Both the position numbers and the translations under genes were made by a program. 64,000 bases of DNA, taken from the NCBI GenBank assembly GCA_965263285.1, contig CBDHHD010000016.1, positions 1,116,001 through 1,180,000 of the forward strand. The letters run 5' to 3'. This document shows, in pieces, positions 26,348 to 35,425 of this stretch; positions within the stretch are counted from its first letter, which is position 1; each line of letters starts with the position of its first letter. Origin of the DNA: JASGCP01 sp965263285. GTDB lineage: Bacteria > Bacteroidota > Bacteroidia > Chitinophagales > Chitinophagaceae. The notes below the pieces were generated by a model. The model was not told where the DNA came from and searched no databases. It saw only the letters and a program-made list of their open reading frames with translations.

Positions 26348-27424
26348 TTAAGACGAATGAAATGATTGGATAAAATGTAAAATTATTTTTTTAAATTCAT
26401 CGTAGGTGTTAAATAAAAAATGGTGCTGAATAGGTATAACATAGATAGGTACATCTTGCAAAATAGACTTAAATTTCGTAAGTCGCACGGCATCTTTTTC
26501 TGTAGTAAGTATTATTTTGTGGGTGGAGTTTATTTTATGGAGTTGTTCTTGTATATGGTTTATTTCGTCAATTGTAAATATATGGTGATCGGCAAATAGA
26601 AGTTGACTGTAGCTATGTACTGTTTTTTGAAGATAATCTTTTAATGGTTTAGGGTTTGCAATACCGCATACAAGAAGTATCTCTGTATCAATATGTAATG
26701 TTATTTCTTTTTTTGTATCAAATAAATGGTAGGGGGCTCCATATTGGATACTTGTAAAAAAAACTTTTTGCCATAGTTGGGGTTGAATATGATATAGAAT
26801 ATTTTCTTTTTCTTTTATAGAAAGTTGTAGTGGGCATTTAGTAACAACAATAATATGGCTTCGTTTATAAGATGATTTTTGATCTCTTAGGTCGCCTGTA
26901 GGGAGGAAATAATCATGGTAAAAAGGATTGCTATAATCTGTTAATAAGATGTTATAGCCGGCTTTTATCTTTCTATGTTGTAGTGCATCGTCTAAAAGTA
27001 TGGCATCGATATTATTTTTGTCTTGCAGTAATAGGGGGATACCAATAATACGGTTTTCTGCAACAGCAATAGTTACTTGAGGGAATTTAAGGTAAAATTG
27101 CATAGGCTCATCTCCTATTTCTAAGGAGGTAATAGTGTCATCTACAATAACAAAGCCTTTTGTTTTTCTTTTGTATCCACGGCTTAGTGTAGCCATTTTA
27201 TAATGTTGGTTTGTAAAAGAGAGGATGGTTTCAATCATAGGTGATTTCCCTGTACCTCCAAAGGTTAAATTGCCTACACAAATAACGGGTAAGTTAAATT
27301 CTATAGAAGAAATGATTTCTTTTGTATATAACCAGTTTCTAATAATAATTACAATGCCATATAGTAAAGCAATAGGAATAAGTAATACTCGAAATGAGCG
27401 TAAGAAAAAGGCATTAGAATTCAT
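26348..27424 (-). CDS. lpxK: Tetraacyldisaccharide 4'-kinase
   Basis: LpxK phosphorylates the lipid A precursor at the inner membrane. A membrane helix (RVLLIPIALLYGIVIIIRNW) precedes the P-loop GNLTFGGTGKSP. Further marks are ATLSRGYKR, IGDEPMQFYLKFP, ILLDDALQHRKI and LLTDYSNPFYHDYFLPTGDL. I place the start at 27424 (MNSNAFFLRSF), where family members begin; an in-frame ATG at 27466 would add a 14-residue stretch overlapping the upstream gene. The start overlaps the end of the cyclo-ligase gene by 11 bp, indicating translational coupling. It confirms a Gram-negative outer membrane with lipid A. Confidence 0.94.
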   Translation of the reverse strand: MNSNAFFLRSFRVLLIPIALLYGIVIIIRNWLYTKEIISSIEFNLPVICVGNLTFGGTGKSPMIETILSFTNQHYKMATLSRGYKRKTKGFVIVDDTITSLEIGDEPMQFYLKFPQVTIAVAENRIIGIPLLLQDKNNIDAILLDDALQHRKIKAGYNILLTDYSNPFYHDYFLPTGDLRDQKSSYKRSHIIVVTKCPLQLSIKEKENILYHIQPQLWQKVFFTSIQYGAPYHLFDTKKEITLHIDTEILLVCGIANPKPLKDYLQKTVHSYSQLLFADHHIFTIDEINHIQEQLHKINSTHKIILTTEKDAVRLTKFKSILQDVPIYVIPIQHHFLFNTYDEFKKIILHFIQSFHSS

Positions 27425-27983
27425 AAATTTTTTCAGGTGTGATGCAATAATGAAGAGGAACATCAAAATTGTCTACATTTTCTATTTTTTCAATGGGAGG
27501 GAAATAGGAAATGCCTACAAATAGTGTTTTTTGGGCACATAATTTTAAGAAACGGTCATAAAAACCCCTTCCATAACCTACCCGATATCCTCGTTTATCA
27601 AATGCTAAGAGGGGTACGAACACTAAGTCTAAATCAGTGGGATGTAAAAAAAGCCCCCCTACTGGTTCTAGGATACCTGCATTGTTTTCTTTAAATGAAG
27701 TATTGTCATTTACAGCATATATTTGCATTTTTCTTGTTTTTACATCCATTACAGGATAGGCTATTTTCACAGTAGCGTTTTGTTTTTTTATTTCTTCTAT
27801 AAATAAGAGCATATTGGGCTCTTTAAATTTAATAGAGGGGTAATAATTTAATACAGTTTGCATTCTTTTTTTAGCGAATATTTTAATTTGTTCAAGGATG
27901 GCTAGGTCTAATTCTTCTTTTTTGCTAGTTAGTCTAATTCTTTTTTGTTTATATTTTAACCTAATTTCTTCTTTATTTTCCAT
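27414..27983 (-). CDS. 5-formyltetrahydrofolate cyclo-ligase
   Basis: The enzyme converts 5-formyl-THF to 5,10-methenyl-THF with ATP. The N-terminal EIRLKYKQKRIRLTSKKEE is the usual basic helix, and the family signature near the end is RGYRVGYGRGFYDRFL, containing the ATP-binding loop. LVFVPLLAFDKRGYRVGYG precedes it in the correct context. Its 189 residues are normal. It lies between bioD (19 bp upstream) and lpxK (11-bp overlap). Confidence 0.92.
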   Translation of the reverse strand: MENKEEIRLKYKQKRIRLTSKKEELDLAILEQIKIFAKKRMQTVLNYYPSIKFKEPNMLLFIEEIKKQNATVKIAYPVMDVKTRKMQIYAVNDNTSFKENNAGILEPVGGLFLHPTDLDLVFVPLLAFDKRGYRVGYGRGFYDRFLKLCAQKTLFVGISYFPPIEKIENVDNFDVPLHYCITPEKIYEF

Positions 27984-28002
27984 AAAAACTATTAATTATT
28001 TT

Positions 28003-28623
28003 TTAATGAATGATATGCAAAGATATTTGTTTAGCCATTTTTTTTATAAAATTTATATTTATTTCTTTGGCGTTTGTTAAAGAAATGATTTTTTTTATTT
28101 TTGTCCATTGAACAATTTCTTTTTCATAATCTAAGTAATGGTCATTAAAAATCCATCCTAACACAGGTATTTTATGCTGCTTACAACAAGCAGCAGTAAG
28201 AAGAGAGTGATTAATGCTTCCTAAATAATTTCTGCTCACGAGTATCACTTCTGCTTTCATTTCTTGTATAAGCTGATACATCCATTGGGTTTGATTGAGG
28301 GGAACCATGATTCCCCCAGCACCTTCAACTATTAAATAAGGATTAGATGTTTGAGGCATTTTGTCTATAATAGATTGAATAGATATTGACATGTGTTCTC
28401 TACTAGCTGCTATATGTGGAGGCAAGGGTTGGTTAAAGCAAAAAGCTTCTGGATGTATAACCGTTTTTTTATTAGATATCCATTGTTTTATATGTTGACT
28501 ATCTGTAGGGAATCCTGATTGAACTGGTTTCCAATAATCTGCTTGTAAATGTTCTACAAGAATAGCTGAAGCAACTGTTTTTCCTACATCTGTGCCAATG
28601 CCACTTACAAAAATAATATGCAT
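28003..28623 (-). CDS. bioD: Dethiobiotin synthetase
   Basis: BioD closes the ureido ring of dethiobiotin using ATP and CO2. The chosen start at 28623 gives MHIIFVSGIGTDVGKTVAS, placing the P-loop GIGTDVGKT at the N-terminus as in the family; an in-frame ATG at 28722 would run into rsmD. Further motifs are YWKPVQSGF, LPPHIAASREH and LIVEGAGGIMVPLN. No other biotin genes are nearby. It starts 16 bp after the end of rsmD and is followed by the cyclo-ligase gene. Confidence 0.93.
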   Translation of the reverse strand: MHIIFVSGIGTDVGKTVASAILVEHLQADYWKPVQSGFPTDSQHIKQWISNKKTVIHPEAFCFNQPLPPHIAASREHMSISIQSIIDKMPQTSNPYLIVEGAGGIMVPLNQTQWMYQLIQEMKAEVILVSRNYLGSINHSLLTAACCKQHKIPVLGWIFNDHYLDYEKEIVQWTKIKKIISLTNAKEININFIKKMAKQISLHIIH

Positions 28624-28639
28624 ATGATGTGTATTAATA

Positions 28640-29176
28640 TTATGAATGAAAGAAAGAGAAAATGGTTGTGCCGTAGTTTCTTTTTTGTTTAAAGTGTGGA
28701 TGTGTTTCCCAATTATATTCATTTGTATGTTCTAAAATAAATAATCCGTTTTCTTTTAGTAAGTGTTGTTCAAAGATAAGGGTAGGAATATCTTTAAGTT
28801 GGGGTAGTTGATAAGGGGGGCCAGCAAAAATTAAGTCAAAATGGTTATGGCATTGGCTCATAAATGTGAATACATTCATAGCATACACATGTAAGTGAGA
28901 AAAGTTAAATGTAGATATGTTTTTTTTGATAAAAGAGACCATTTTAAAATCTTTTTCAACCAATGAAACATGGGCTACTCCTCTGGAAGCAAGCTCATAA
29001 GAAATGGCTCCTGTTCCTGCAAAGAGATCTAAGCAATGCATACCTTCCCAATGCAATTGGTGGTGGAGAATATTGAAGAGTCCTTCTTTAGCTATATCGG
29101 TGGTAGGTCTTGTATGTGGCATCGTAGTAGGGGGATGAATACGAGTGCCTCCCCATTGACCAGCAATAATACGCAT
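28640..29176 (-). CDS. rsmD: 16S rRNA (guanine966-N2)-methyltransferase RsmD, with an altered catalytic motif
   Basis: RsmD methylates G966 of 16S rRNA. MRIIAGQWGGTRIHPP and TRPTTDIAKEGLFNIL are family marks; the SAM site is CLDLFAGTGAISYELASRGV. The catalytic motif, normally D/N-PP-Y/F, reads FAGPPYQL here: Gly replaces the acidic or amide residue, a change that one base substitution (GAC to GGC) would cause. Length (178) is normal, so the protein may be intact but less active, or use a different mechanism. It follows the DUF3822 gene by 13 bp, an arrangement I associate with this phylum. Confidence 0.9.
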   Translation of the reverse strand: MRIIAGQWGGTRIHPPTTMPHTRPTTDIAKEGLFNILHHQLHWEGMHCLDLFAGTGAISYELASRGVAHVSLVEKDFKMVSFIKKNISTFNFSHLHVYAMNVFTFMSQCHNHFDLIFAGPPYQLPQLKDIPTLIFEQHLLKENGLFILEHTNEYNWETHPHFKQKRNYGTTIFSFFHS

Positions 29177-29189
29177 ATGTCAAAGTATA

Positions 29190-29963
29190 TTAAATAAAAG
29201 AAAAATACGCTTCCATATCAAGAGGAATGCGTTCGGCATTATGTTTTTGCTTGTTTTTGTCCCATGGATGTATAAAATAGGTTTTTATAATATAATCTTT
29301 TAAGAAAGTATGAAAAAATGAAAAAGTAGCTGTTCTATTAAACCAATAGAATATCATCTTTTGCTTTTCTAATATACAAGTATAAATATGTAAAATAATA
29401 TATAGAATATCTTCCATTTTTTCGTATAGATATGACTTGCATAGTAATAAGTTCTTTTCTTTTGTTACTACGATGGTAACATTTTTTTGAAAGATAGCAA
29501 TATACATGGTAGGTAATTGATGTGTCCATTGGTTGCGAAAGATAGTGGTGCATATATTATTGAATATGTGGCATATATATATATTTTCTGTAATTGCTTT
29601 GTATTGTTGTAAGGTATGATCGGATAGGGAAAAAAATAAGATAGCATTGGTGGAGTATATTTTTATTTCGTCTTGTAATGGGTTTTGCATGTTAGACCAT
29701 TGTAGATACGCTAAAAAATAAGTTTGATACATTTTATCATGGTATAGTTCTTGGGGTATCCATTCTGTTTGAATAGGGTTGCAATATATATGTATAGGTA
29801 AATTTCTTTCTTGTAATTGTGTAAGCAAATGTGTTTCGGATGTTTCTATTATTTCAAAATCAATCCATTTGTTTTCAATGTTTTTATAAATAATCATTTT
29901 GCCTTCATGACCATCGACAATATTAATAGAGGTTATTTTTTTTTTATTTTTCTTTTGATTCAT
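29190..29963 (-). CDS. Probable DUF3822 family protein
   Basis: This 257-residue protein is upstream of rsmD on the same strand (13-bp gap), where DUF3822 proteins are common in Bacteroidota. It begins MNQKKNKKKITSINIVDGHE and contains alternating strand and helix segments reminiscent of a poorly conserved ASKHA-like fold (AILFFSLSDHTLQQY, MYIAIFQKNVTIVV, KNLLLCKSYLYE). No catalytic motif stands out. The assignment rests mainly on position and general shape. Confidence 0.6.
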   Translation of the reverse strand: MNQKKNKKKITSINIVDGHEGKMIIYKNIENKWIDFEIIETSETHLLTQLQERNLPIHIYCNPIQTEWIPQELYHDKMYQTYFLAYLQWSNMQNPLQDEIKIYSTNAILFFSLSDHTLQQYKAITENIYICHIFNNICTTIFRNQWTHQLPTMYIAIFQKNVTIVVTKEKNLLLCKSYLYEKMEDILYIILHIYTCILEKQKMIFYWFNRTATFSFFHTFLKDYIIKTYFIHPWDKNKQKHNAERIPLDMEAYFSFI

Positions 29964-30046
29964 GATGTGATGAACAATTATAGATTATATAAAATACAAT
30001 GTTAAGATATTTATAACTATTTAGTTCTAGAATTAATGGTTTTTTT

Positions 30047-30281
30047 GGCTACATCTTTTGAAGATGCCGGGGGTATTTGTGTTTTTTGTAATGACTCATG
30101 TATAGGGTCATCATCTGAGTGCAGTCCTCATCAGACATTTCCTATTATTTCCATGTTTATATGTATGTAATAATCTATGCTTCCAGCACCTCAAAAAAAG
30201 ATGTAGCCAATTATTTTTGTAAATGTCTATTTTATTTTGTATCTTTATAATATAATTATTCCCACTAAATTTAATCATATC
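30047..30281. mobile_element. Short deletion derivative of the foldback element with outward promoter
   Basis: The inner repeats are close together: GGCTACATCTTTTGAAGATG at 30047 and CCTCAAAAAAAGATGTAGCC ending 30208, with only the outermost arms between them. Beyond the right inner repeat lies the promoter-carrying end: TTTG (30216-30219), 20 bp, then TATCTTTA (30240-30247). A decayed outer repeat (CCCACTAAATTTAATCATAT) ends near 30281, just before the lipoprotein gene at 30300. The rest of the 29964-30299 gap has nothing else. Confidence 0.7.
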
Positions 30282-30299
30282 TTTTAAAATTAATTAATT

Positions 30300-32333
30300 A
30301 TGCTTATCAAAAAATTAATCAACAAAAAAAATTATACCCTATCATTAACATTGGTTATTCTTTTTGCACTATTTTCTTGCAATAGGCAAGTAAATAATGC
30401 AAAAACTTCTAACAATAATATACCAATATTATCTGTAGTTGCTAATACACCTAAAAATGTGCTCTCAGGTAGCAATAATAATGAATTTGATTTTCAAATA
30501 AATAGTATAAGTAATAATCAAGCAAACGCAAAAGCAAATACTACAACATCAAATTTAAATCTTACCTTAATTGCAAATGCTAATCTTACTTATAAAGGAC
30601 AATTATATGACTCTTCTAAAATTATTAAATTAGATAATACTGGTCACTATGCATTTTTCTATAGCCCGGGAACAACAACAGGTATAAAAACTATTAGTTT
30701 TACATTCACTGATATTAATTCAGGTGCCACTATAATTACTTCTGTAACTTTTACTATTCAAACAGGTTTTGTAATTAACGCCAGAACAAATATACCTAAT
30801 ATTACAACAGCAGATACAGGAATTACAAATATTAGAGTTTTGTCAAATTTCAATGGACAGCAAAGTATTTATACTTTAAAGGTAAATCCAGGAGATACAC
30901 TATACGATTATGGTTCTAAAAGAACCTATTATCCAGGTTTCACAGATACTCTTGCAACGACTTACTCAATTGATACAACTTACAATATCGGATTAATTAA
31001 TAAAACTGTTAATGCTAATAGAATTGTATTCTTTAACATACAATCTAATCTTATTAGTGGCACTAGAACAGATAGTGTGTCGTTTAATGTTACAGCTTCA
31101 CCTCCTACGCCTCCTATAACTCCAAATTTTAATATATTCCCCACTATATCAAAAAATAATTATAATATGGGAGATACAGTTAATATAAACTTAGAAATCA
31201 AATCAGATGGAGTAATAGGACGAACTTATATCTTATATTCTAGCACAACAGATACCTTATTTGTTAATGGAATGTTAGTATTGCCTAAGTCATTTATTAA
31301 GCTAACGCAACCTACTGTTACTACAGATACAACTATTACTGTTCGATATATAGCGAATACTGCTGCAAGTAGCAAAACTGTACAATTACAAGTAAAAGAC
31401 CTTAGTAATGCAAGCGTAACCGCTAGTGTAAGTTTTAGTGTGAGCGCACCTAGTGTTTTAATTGCTGTTGGAAATAACGGTATTGCAAGATCAATAAATA
31501 GTGGTAGCAATTGGACATTGATTCCCAATCCGTCTTTAAATTACCTAAACAGTGTTGCCTTTTCTTCATCAAGCAATGGTATTGCCGTAGGGAATGCGGG
31601 TACTATTATGCAGTCTACCAATGGAGGCCTTAGTTGGTCATCTATACAGTCTCCTACTACAAATAATATTTCTGCTGTTGCTTTCTCTTCTCCTACAAAT
31701 GGAATTGCTATAGCAGGAACAAATTATTATGGTTATTATTATCAATATATTACTATTCTAAGAACTACCAATGGAGGTAATAGTTGGACAGTTAATAACA
31801 TTAATACAAGGATATACAGTAGTTTTAATAGCATTGCCTTTTCTTCACCCACCAATGGTGTTATTGTAGGAAATGGTGCTATCTTGCATACTATTGATGG
31901 TGGAAATACTTGGACCAATATATCTATTTCATATAACCTTACAAGTGTAGCTTTTTCTTCTCCCACCAATGGAATTGCAGTTGGGAATGGAATTATTTTT
32001 AAAACCAATGATGGAGGAAATACTTGGTCATCTATAGCTAGCTCCTATAATTTGTATAATGTTGTATTCTCGTCTTCTACAAATGGTTTTATCTTTATTA
32101 ACAGCAGTGATACCTATTTAAAAACTACCGATGGTGGAAACAATTGGTTATTATATAATACTAATTATTATAATTATAACCCATTTGCTGTTCCCTATTC
32201 ATCTACAAATGTTTTTTTGTTTTCTAATAATTCTAGTGCCTTTGGCAATACTACAGATGGTGGCAATACTTGGAATTTTAATTCTAATTTGGGGTTAGTA
32301 CCAAATGGTGTTGCGGTAGTACCTTCAAATTGA
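30300..32333 (+). CDS. Surface or periplasmic lipoprotein with seven BNR/Ycf48-like repeats
   Basis: The signal peptide ends in the lipobox LFALFSC (Cys about residue 28). Residues 50-385 are Ser/Thr/Asn-rich beta segments that look like immunoglobulin-like or conjugal-transfer (TraQ-type) domains. From about residue 388 a repeat of roughly 40 residues occurs seven times, built around 'NGIAVGN-G-I--T-DGGNTW', the short Asp-box-like motif of sialidase/Ycf48 beta-propellers; a single seven-bladed propeller is therefore likely. Ligand is unknown. The foldback element just upstream offers a promoter. Function: probably extracellular binding; not an enzyme as far as I can see. Confidence 0.75.
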   Translation: MLIKKLINKKNYTLSLTLVILFALFSCNRQVNNAKTSNNNIPILSVVANTPKNVLSGSNNNEFDFQINSISNNQANAKANTTTSNLNLTLIANANLTYKGQLYDSSKIIKLDNTGHYAFFYSPGTTTGIKTISFTFTDINSGATIITSVTFTIQTGFVINARTNIPNITTADTGITNIRVLSNFNGQQSIYTLKVNPGDTLYDYGSKRTYYPGFTDTLATTYSIDTTYNIGLINKTVNANRIVFFNIQSNLISGTRTDSVSFNVTASPPTPPITPNFNIFPTISKNNYNMGDTVNINLEIKSDGVIGRTYILYSSTTDTLFVNGMLVLPKSFIKLTQPTVTTDTTITVRYIANTAASSKTVQLQVKDLSNASVTASVSFSVSAPSVLIAVGNNGIARSINSGSNWTLIPNPSLNYLNSVAFSSSSNGIAVGNAGTIMQSTNGGLSWSSIQSPTTNNISAVAFSSPTNGIAIAGTNYYGYYYQYITILRTTNGGNSWTVNNINTRIYSSFNSIAFSSPTNGVIVGNGAILHTIDGGNTWTNISISYNLTSVAFSSPTNGIAVGNGIIFKTNDGGNTWSSIASSYNLYNVVFSSSTNGFIFINSSDTYLKTTDGGNNWLLYNTNYYNYNPFAVPYSSTNVFLFSNNSSAFGNTTDGGNTWNFNSNLGLVPNGVAVVPSN

Positions 32334-32504
32334 TAGACTGGTTAAGTAGTATAACGACTTTTTTGTGTAACATATTTTACTTACTAATATTCAAGTAATA
32401 AGTGCAATATTTTTGTTGCACTTATTACTTGAGTATTACACTATAATATAGATGTGATAAATTATTTGTAACTACTCAGGTAATCCAATTTTTCTAATGG
32501 AGAA

Positions 32505-32775
32505 CATTGATTATTGAATCATTCATAAACATGAAAATAATAGGAAGTATCTGATGAGAACTGCCCTCAGATAGAGAGCGGTACAAAACGAGGCAGTGGA
32601 GCAACCAGCGAGAATGTGGGGGTGGAAATTTTTATATATGAATCTTTATGATGAGCATTAAAGTATTTATATAAAAGATCACTATGGATAAGCTCATCTA
32701 ACGATTCATACCTAACCGCCTCCGATTCATTCTCGATAGTGTAGCGAGCCACAGTTTTGATTTTTTCTTTACTTT
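32505..32775. mobile_element. Left part of a split, degenerate foldback element
   Basis: The left arm (GCCCTCAGATAGAGAGCGG, about 32562), the central stem (GAATCTTTATGATGAGC, and its complement near 32690 with a deletion) and part of the right arm (GTAGCGAGCCACAGTTTTGA) are present. The sequence leaves the element just before the purine/pyrimidine stem. The missing right end appears 500 bp further on at 33278-33395, so the two pieces were probably one copy. Confidence 0.7.
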
Positions 32776-32784
32776 GTTATATTT

Positions 32785-33120
32785 CTATTTGCCATATTGT
32801 GATTTTAACTTAGTGAAAAAAAAGCTATCCATTAATTCCTCTATTGTATCATATATATAGAATACTTTGTTGTTTTCAATTCTATAACTATCCTTATCTA
32901 TATAAATATTTATAACTTCATTTTCTGGTATATTTTCTATAAATAAATTTTTCTTACCAGTTTTAACATTTATTGAAGTCATTAATTTTTCTCTTTGTAT
33001 AATCACAAATGAATTATCAGGTAACATAAGCAACTTCCAACTATTAGGATGATCTATCTCATTTAAAAAATACATCACTTGCTGTGATCTTTCAAATTCT
33101 TCTTTATTAAATACATTCAT
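32785..33120 (-). CDS. Small acidic protein of unknown family, paralogue of the gene at 50140
   Basis: This 111-residue protein matches the 110-residue protein at 50140-50472 along its length: both contain LPD(K/N)SFxIIQxEK in the middle and the nearly identical tail YDTIEELMDSFFFxKLK. No signal peptide or membrane helix is seen. It lies inside a split foldback element and begins 12 bp after the stop of a gene remnant on the same strand (33133-33279). Acidic proteins of this size behind truncated genes are often immunity proteins or antitoxins, but nothing here proves that. Confidence 0.65.
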   Translation of the reverse strand: MNVFNKEEFERSQQVMYFLNEIDHPNSWKLLMLPDNSFVIIQREKLMTSINVKTGKKNLFIENIPENEVINIYIDKDSYRIENNKVFYIYDTIEELMDSFFFTKLKSQYGK

Positions 33121-33132
33121 ATATAATTGATT

Positions 33133-33279
33133 TTAATTCTGAATATGCTTTGTCAATTCCTTCTTTTTTCTAATTAAATCTGATATATCCTTTGCAGACT
33201 TTAATTGTAATAATGGATACGGGTATTTATTTCCTATATGTTTACCATTATTATGAAACAAAATTAATATATTTTCAAA
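33133..33279 (-). pseudogene. 3' remnant of a gene cut off by the foldback element
   Basis: The minus-strand frame ends in LLQLKSAKDISDLIRKKKEL and TKHIQN, preceded by FHNNGKHIGNKYPYP. Upstream of FENILILF it runs directly into element sequence (the TATCAAGAC stem), where the translation is an artefact. About 48 original residues survive. It precedes the 111-residue gene by 12 bp in the same direction. I do not recognise a family. Confidence 0.5.
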
Positions 33280-33395
33280 TTGTATCAAGACAAAAGAAAG
33301 AAAAAGATATAAAAAATAAATGATGAACCTATATCTCTGAGTAATTACAAAAAACACAAATACCCCCCCCCAGCACCTCAAAAAAAGCCGTAGCC
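33280..33395. mobile_element. Right part of the split foldback element
   Basis: Starts within the TATCAAGACAAAAGAAAGAA stem and continues through the 'ctatatctgagtaattacaa'-like segment, a run of nine C, and the inner right repeat CACCTCAAAAAAAGCCGTAG then CC, ending at 33395. It completes the fragment at 32505-32775. The remaining gap to 33606 holds no supported gene. Confidence 0.7.
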
Positions 33396-33606
33396 ATATT
33401 AACTTATGCCTGAGTAGTTACAATTATTTTCATTAACTTTGTATTATAGATATTAACTAAATAGAACAAAAAACACGAGAAATAATTATTAAGAGTTTAG
33501 GAAGTATAAAACATTTCGTATGAGTTTCATGTATTTATTTACACAAACTTATTTATGATCTCTATCTAATGTTTTATCTAAAATTTTCAAACGCAAAAAA
33601 CTTACA

Positions 33607-34959
33607 ATGAAATTCAAAAGAGAGATTACTTTATTAGATAATTTCAATAGTATTGATAACGACCCTTTTTTTTTAAACAGGTATAGTCTTGTTGTAATTT
33701 TTATTTTATTTATAATAGTTACTCTTTTTAGAGACCCTAGTATTTTTTCAAATCCACAATTTGCATTTGAAGATGGAAAAATATATTTTAAAGATGCATA
33801 TGATCATTACAACTCTTTGCGCATCTGGTTTCAGCCACTTCCCTTTGTAGGTAATAACTCTCCTTTTATTGAATTATCGGGGCGAATAGGTGTAAGTATT
33901 GCTTATCTATTTAATATTGTATATGTTCCATTGGTCATAAAACTATTAGCTATTATTTTTAAACTATTACCTGCCATATTCTTTCTTTCTAAAAGATGCG
34001 AAAACATAATGCCTAATCCATATCATAGACTAGTGTCTTGTGTTATTTTTTTATTATTGCCTAATCAATACAATATGGAAATATTGCTATTAAATGCCAG
34101 ATGGTTTATGGGGTTATTCGCTTTTCTAATTCTTATAGCTCATTCACCTAAAAATATAGTTGAACAAACAATAGATTATATATTGCTATTTATTTCTTGC
34201 TTAAGTGGAGTCTTTATTATTTTTATCTTTCCAATTGCTGTTATATATTTTATTATAAAAAAAGAACGATTATTTAATAATAAAAATAAACAAATCGTTT
34301 TATTTATTATGTTTATTTGTTTTACTATTCAATTTATTTACTACCTACACTACCCGACTATACGGGATAGAAACTTAGGGGCTAGCATAGTAAATTTTTT
34401 AAGAATATTTAGTGGCAATTTTATTATGTCAGGACTAATAGGAGAAAATGCAGGATTTAGAGTAATGAATCGTTGTTGGTGGAATTGCACTAATATATAT
34501 CCTATATTATTTTCAATCGTAGGTATATTTATTATGTTTCTTGCATTTTTTAAAATAAATGTAGAAGGCAAATTGTTTTTTATATTTAGTTTTTTAGTTT
34601 TATATGCTGAGCTTAAAAGCCCCTTAGCTATTAAAACATTCCCCTATCTTACCTCATGGGAAGGAATTAATCATAATTCTTTATCTGATAGATATTATTT
34701 TTATCCTACAATGATATGGATATTATCTATTTTTATTGTTTGGATCCATTATAAAAAAATCATTTTAAAACTTATTACTTCATTTCTTATTCTATGCTTC
34801 TTATTTATAGGAGTATCAAACGATTTTTTATTTGTAAAATATCCTAATTATAAAACTAAAGAAATATTAGAACAATTTAATAAAGTTAACCCAGGTACTA
34901 CTATTGTTATTCCCGCTTTTGATGGCGACTTTTGGAGATTCTCTTTAAAAAAGCATTAA
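33607..34959 (+). CDS. Multi-pass membrane protein, possibly a GT-C type glycosyltransferase
   Basis: This 450-residue protein has about ten hydrophobic helices (for example YSLVVIFILFIIVTLF near residue 26 and MIWILSIFIVWIH near residue 378). Loops contain acidic pairs such as FEDGKIYFKDAYDHY and NHNSLSDRYYFYP. The layout, a first long loop with acidic residues and a short C-terminal soluble part, resembles GT-C glycosyltransferases or polysaccharide-related membrane proteins; no firm motif is seen. It ends shortly before a foldback element but with a normal stop. No sugar genes are adjacent. Confidence 0.55.
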   Translation: MKFKREITLLDNFNSIDNDPFFLNRYSLVVIFILFIIVTLFRDPSIFSNPQFAFEDGKIYFKDAYDHYNSLRIWFQPLPFVGNNSPFIELSGRIGVSIAYLFNIVYVPLVIKLLAIIFKLLPAIFFLSKRCENIMPNPYHRLVSCVIFLLLPNQYNMEILLLNARWFMGLFAFLILIAHSPKNIVEQTIDYILLFISCLSGVFIIFIFPIAVIYFIIKKERLFNNKNKQIVLFIMFICFTIQFIYYLHYPTIRDRNLGASIVNFLRIFSGNFIMSGLIGENAGFRVMNRCWWNCTNIYPILFSIVGIFIMFLAFFKINVEGKLFFIFSFLVLYAELKSPLAIKTFPYLTSWEGINHNSLSDRYYFYPTMIWILSIFIVWIHYKKIILKLITSFLILCFLFIGVSNDFLFVKYPNYKTKEILEQFNKVNPGTTIVIPAFDGDFWRFSLKKH

Positions 34960-35052
34960 TTTATTTTGGTATCATACATTATTATATTAATCCCAACTTG
35001 GTAAATGATCGTTTACTAAGTTGGGTTAAGGTAGCATACTATTAATAAAAAC

Positions 35053-35385
35053 GGCTATATCTTTTTTTGAGGTGTTGGAAGCATGGATGATTAAATCATA
35101 TAAACATGGAAATAATAGGAAATATTTGATGAGGACCGCCCTCAGATAAAGAGCGTTACAAAACGAGGTGAGCGAAGCGACCACCTCTCCTATTCATTCT
35201 CGCTAGCGTAGCGAGCCGTAGTTTTGTAGCTCTTTATCTGCAGGCTTGATTTTTTCTTTGTTTCTTTCTTTTGTATCAAGACAAAAGAAAGAAAAAGATA
35301 TAAAAAATAGATTATGAACCTATATCTGAGTCATTACAAAAACATAAATACCCCCCCCCCCAGCACCTCAAAAAAAGATGTAGTC
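35053..35385. mobile_element. Foldback element with inner repeats only and an 8-bp target duplication
   Basis: The left repeat GGCTATATCTTTTTTTGAGG at 35053 and the right repeat CCTCAAAAAAAGATGTAGTC ending 35385 are inverses. The direct repeat ATAAAAAC flanks it exactly (35045-35052 and 35386-35393). The outer TIR1 repeats are absent, so the inner repeats are mobile ends in their own right. The centre is deleted: AGCGAAGCGACCACCTCTCC joins straight to the right arm. A run of 12 C lies near the right end. The rest of the 34960-35425 gap is empty. Confidence 0.9.
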
Positions 35386-35425
35386 ATAAAAACTATAGAG
35401 ATAGTCTACTTGTAAAACATGACAT

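Noticed and set aside
32785..33279. A confident toxin-antitoxin call for the 111-aa gene and upstream remnant
   Set aside because: The upstream remnant has only about 48 residues without a recognisable toxin motif; kept only as a hypothesis.
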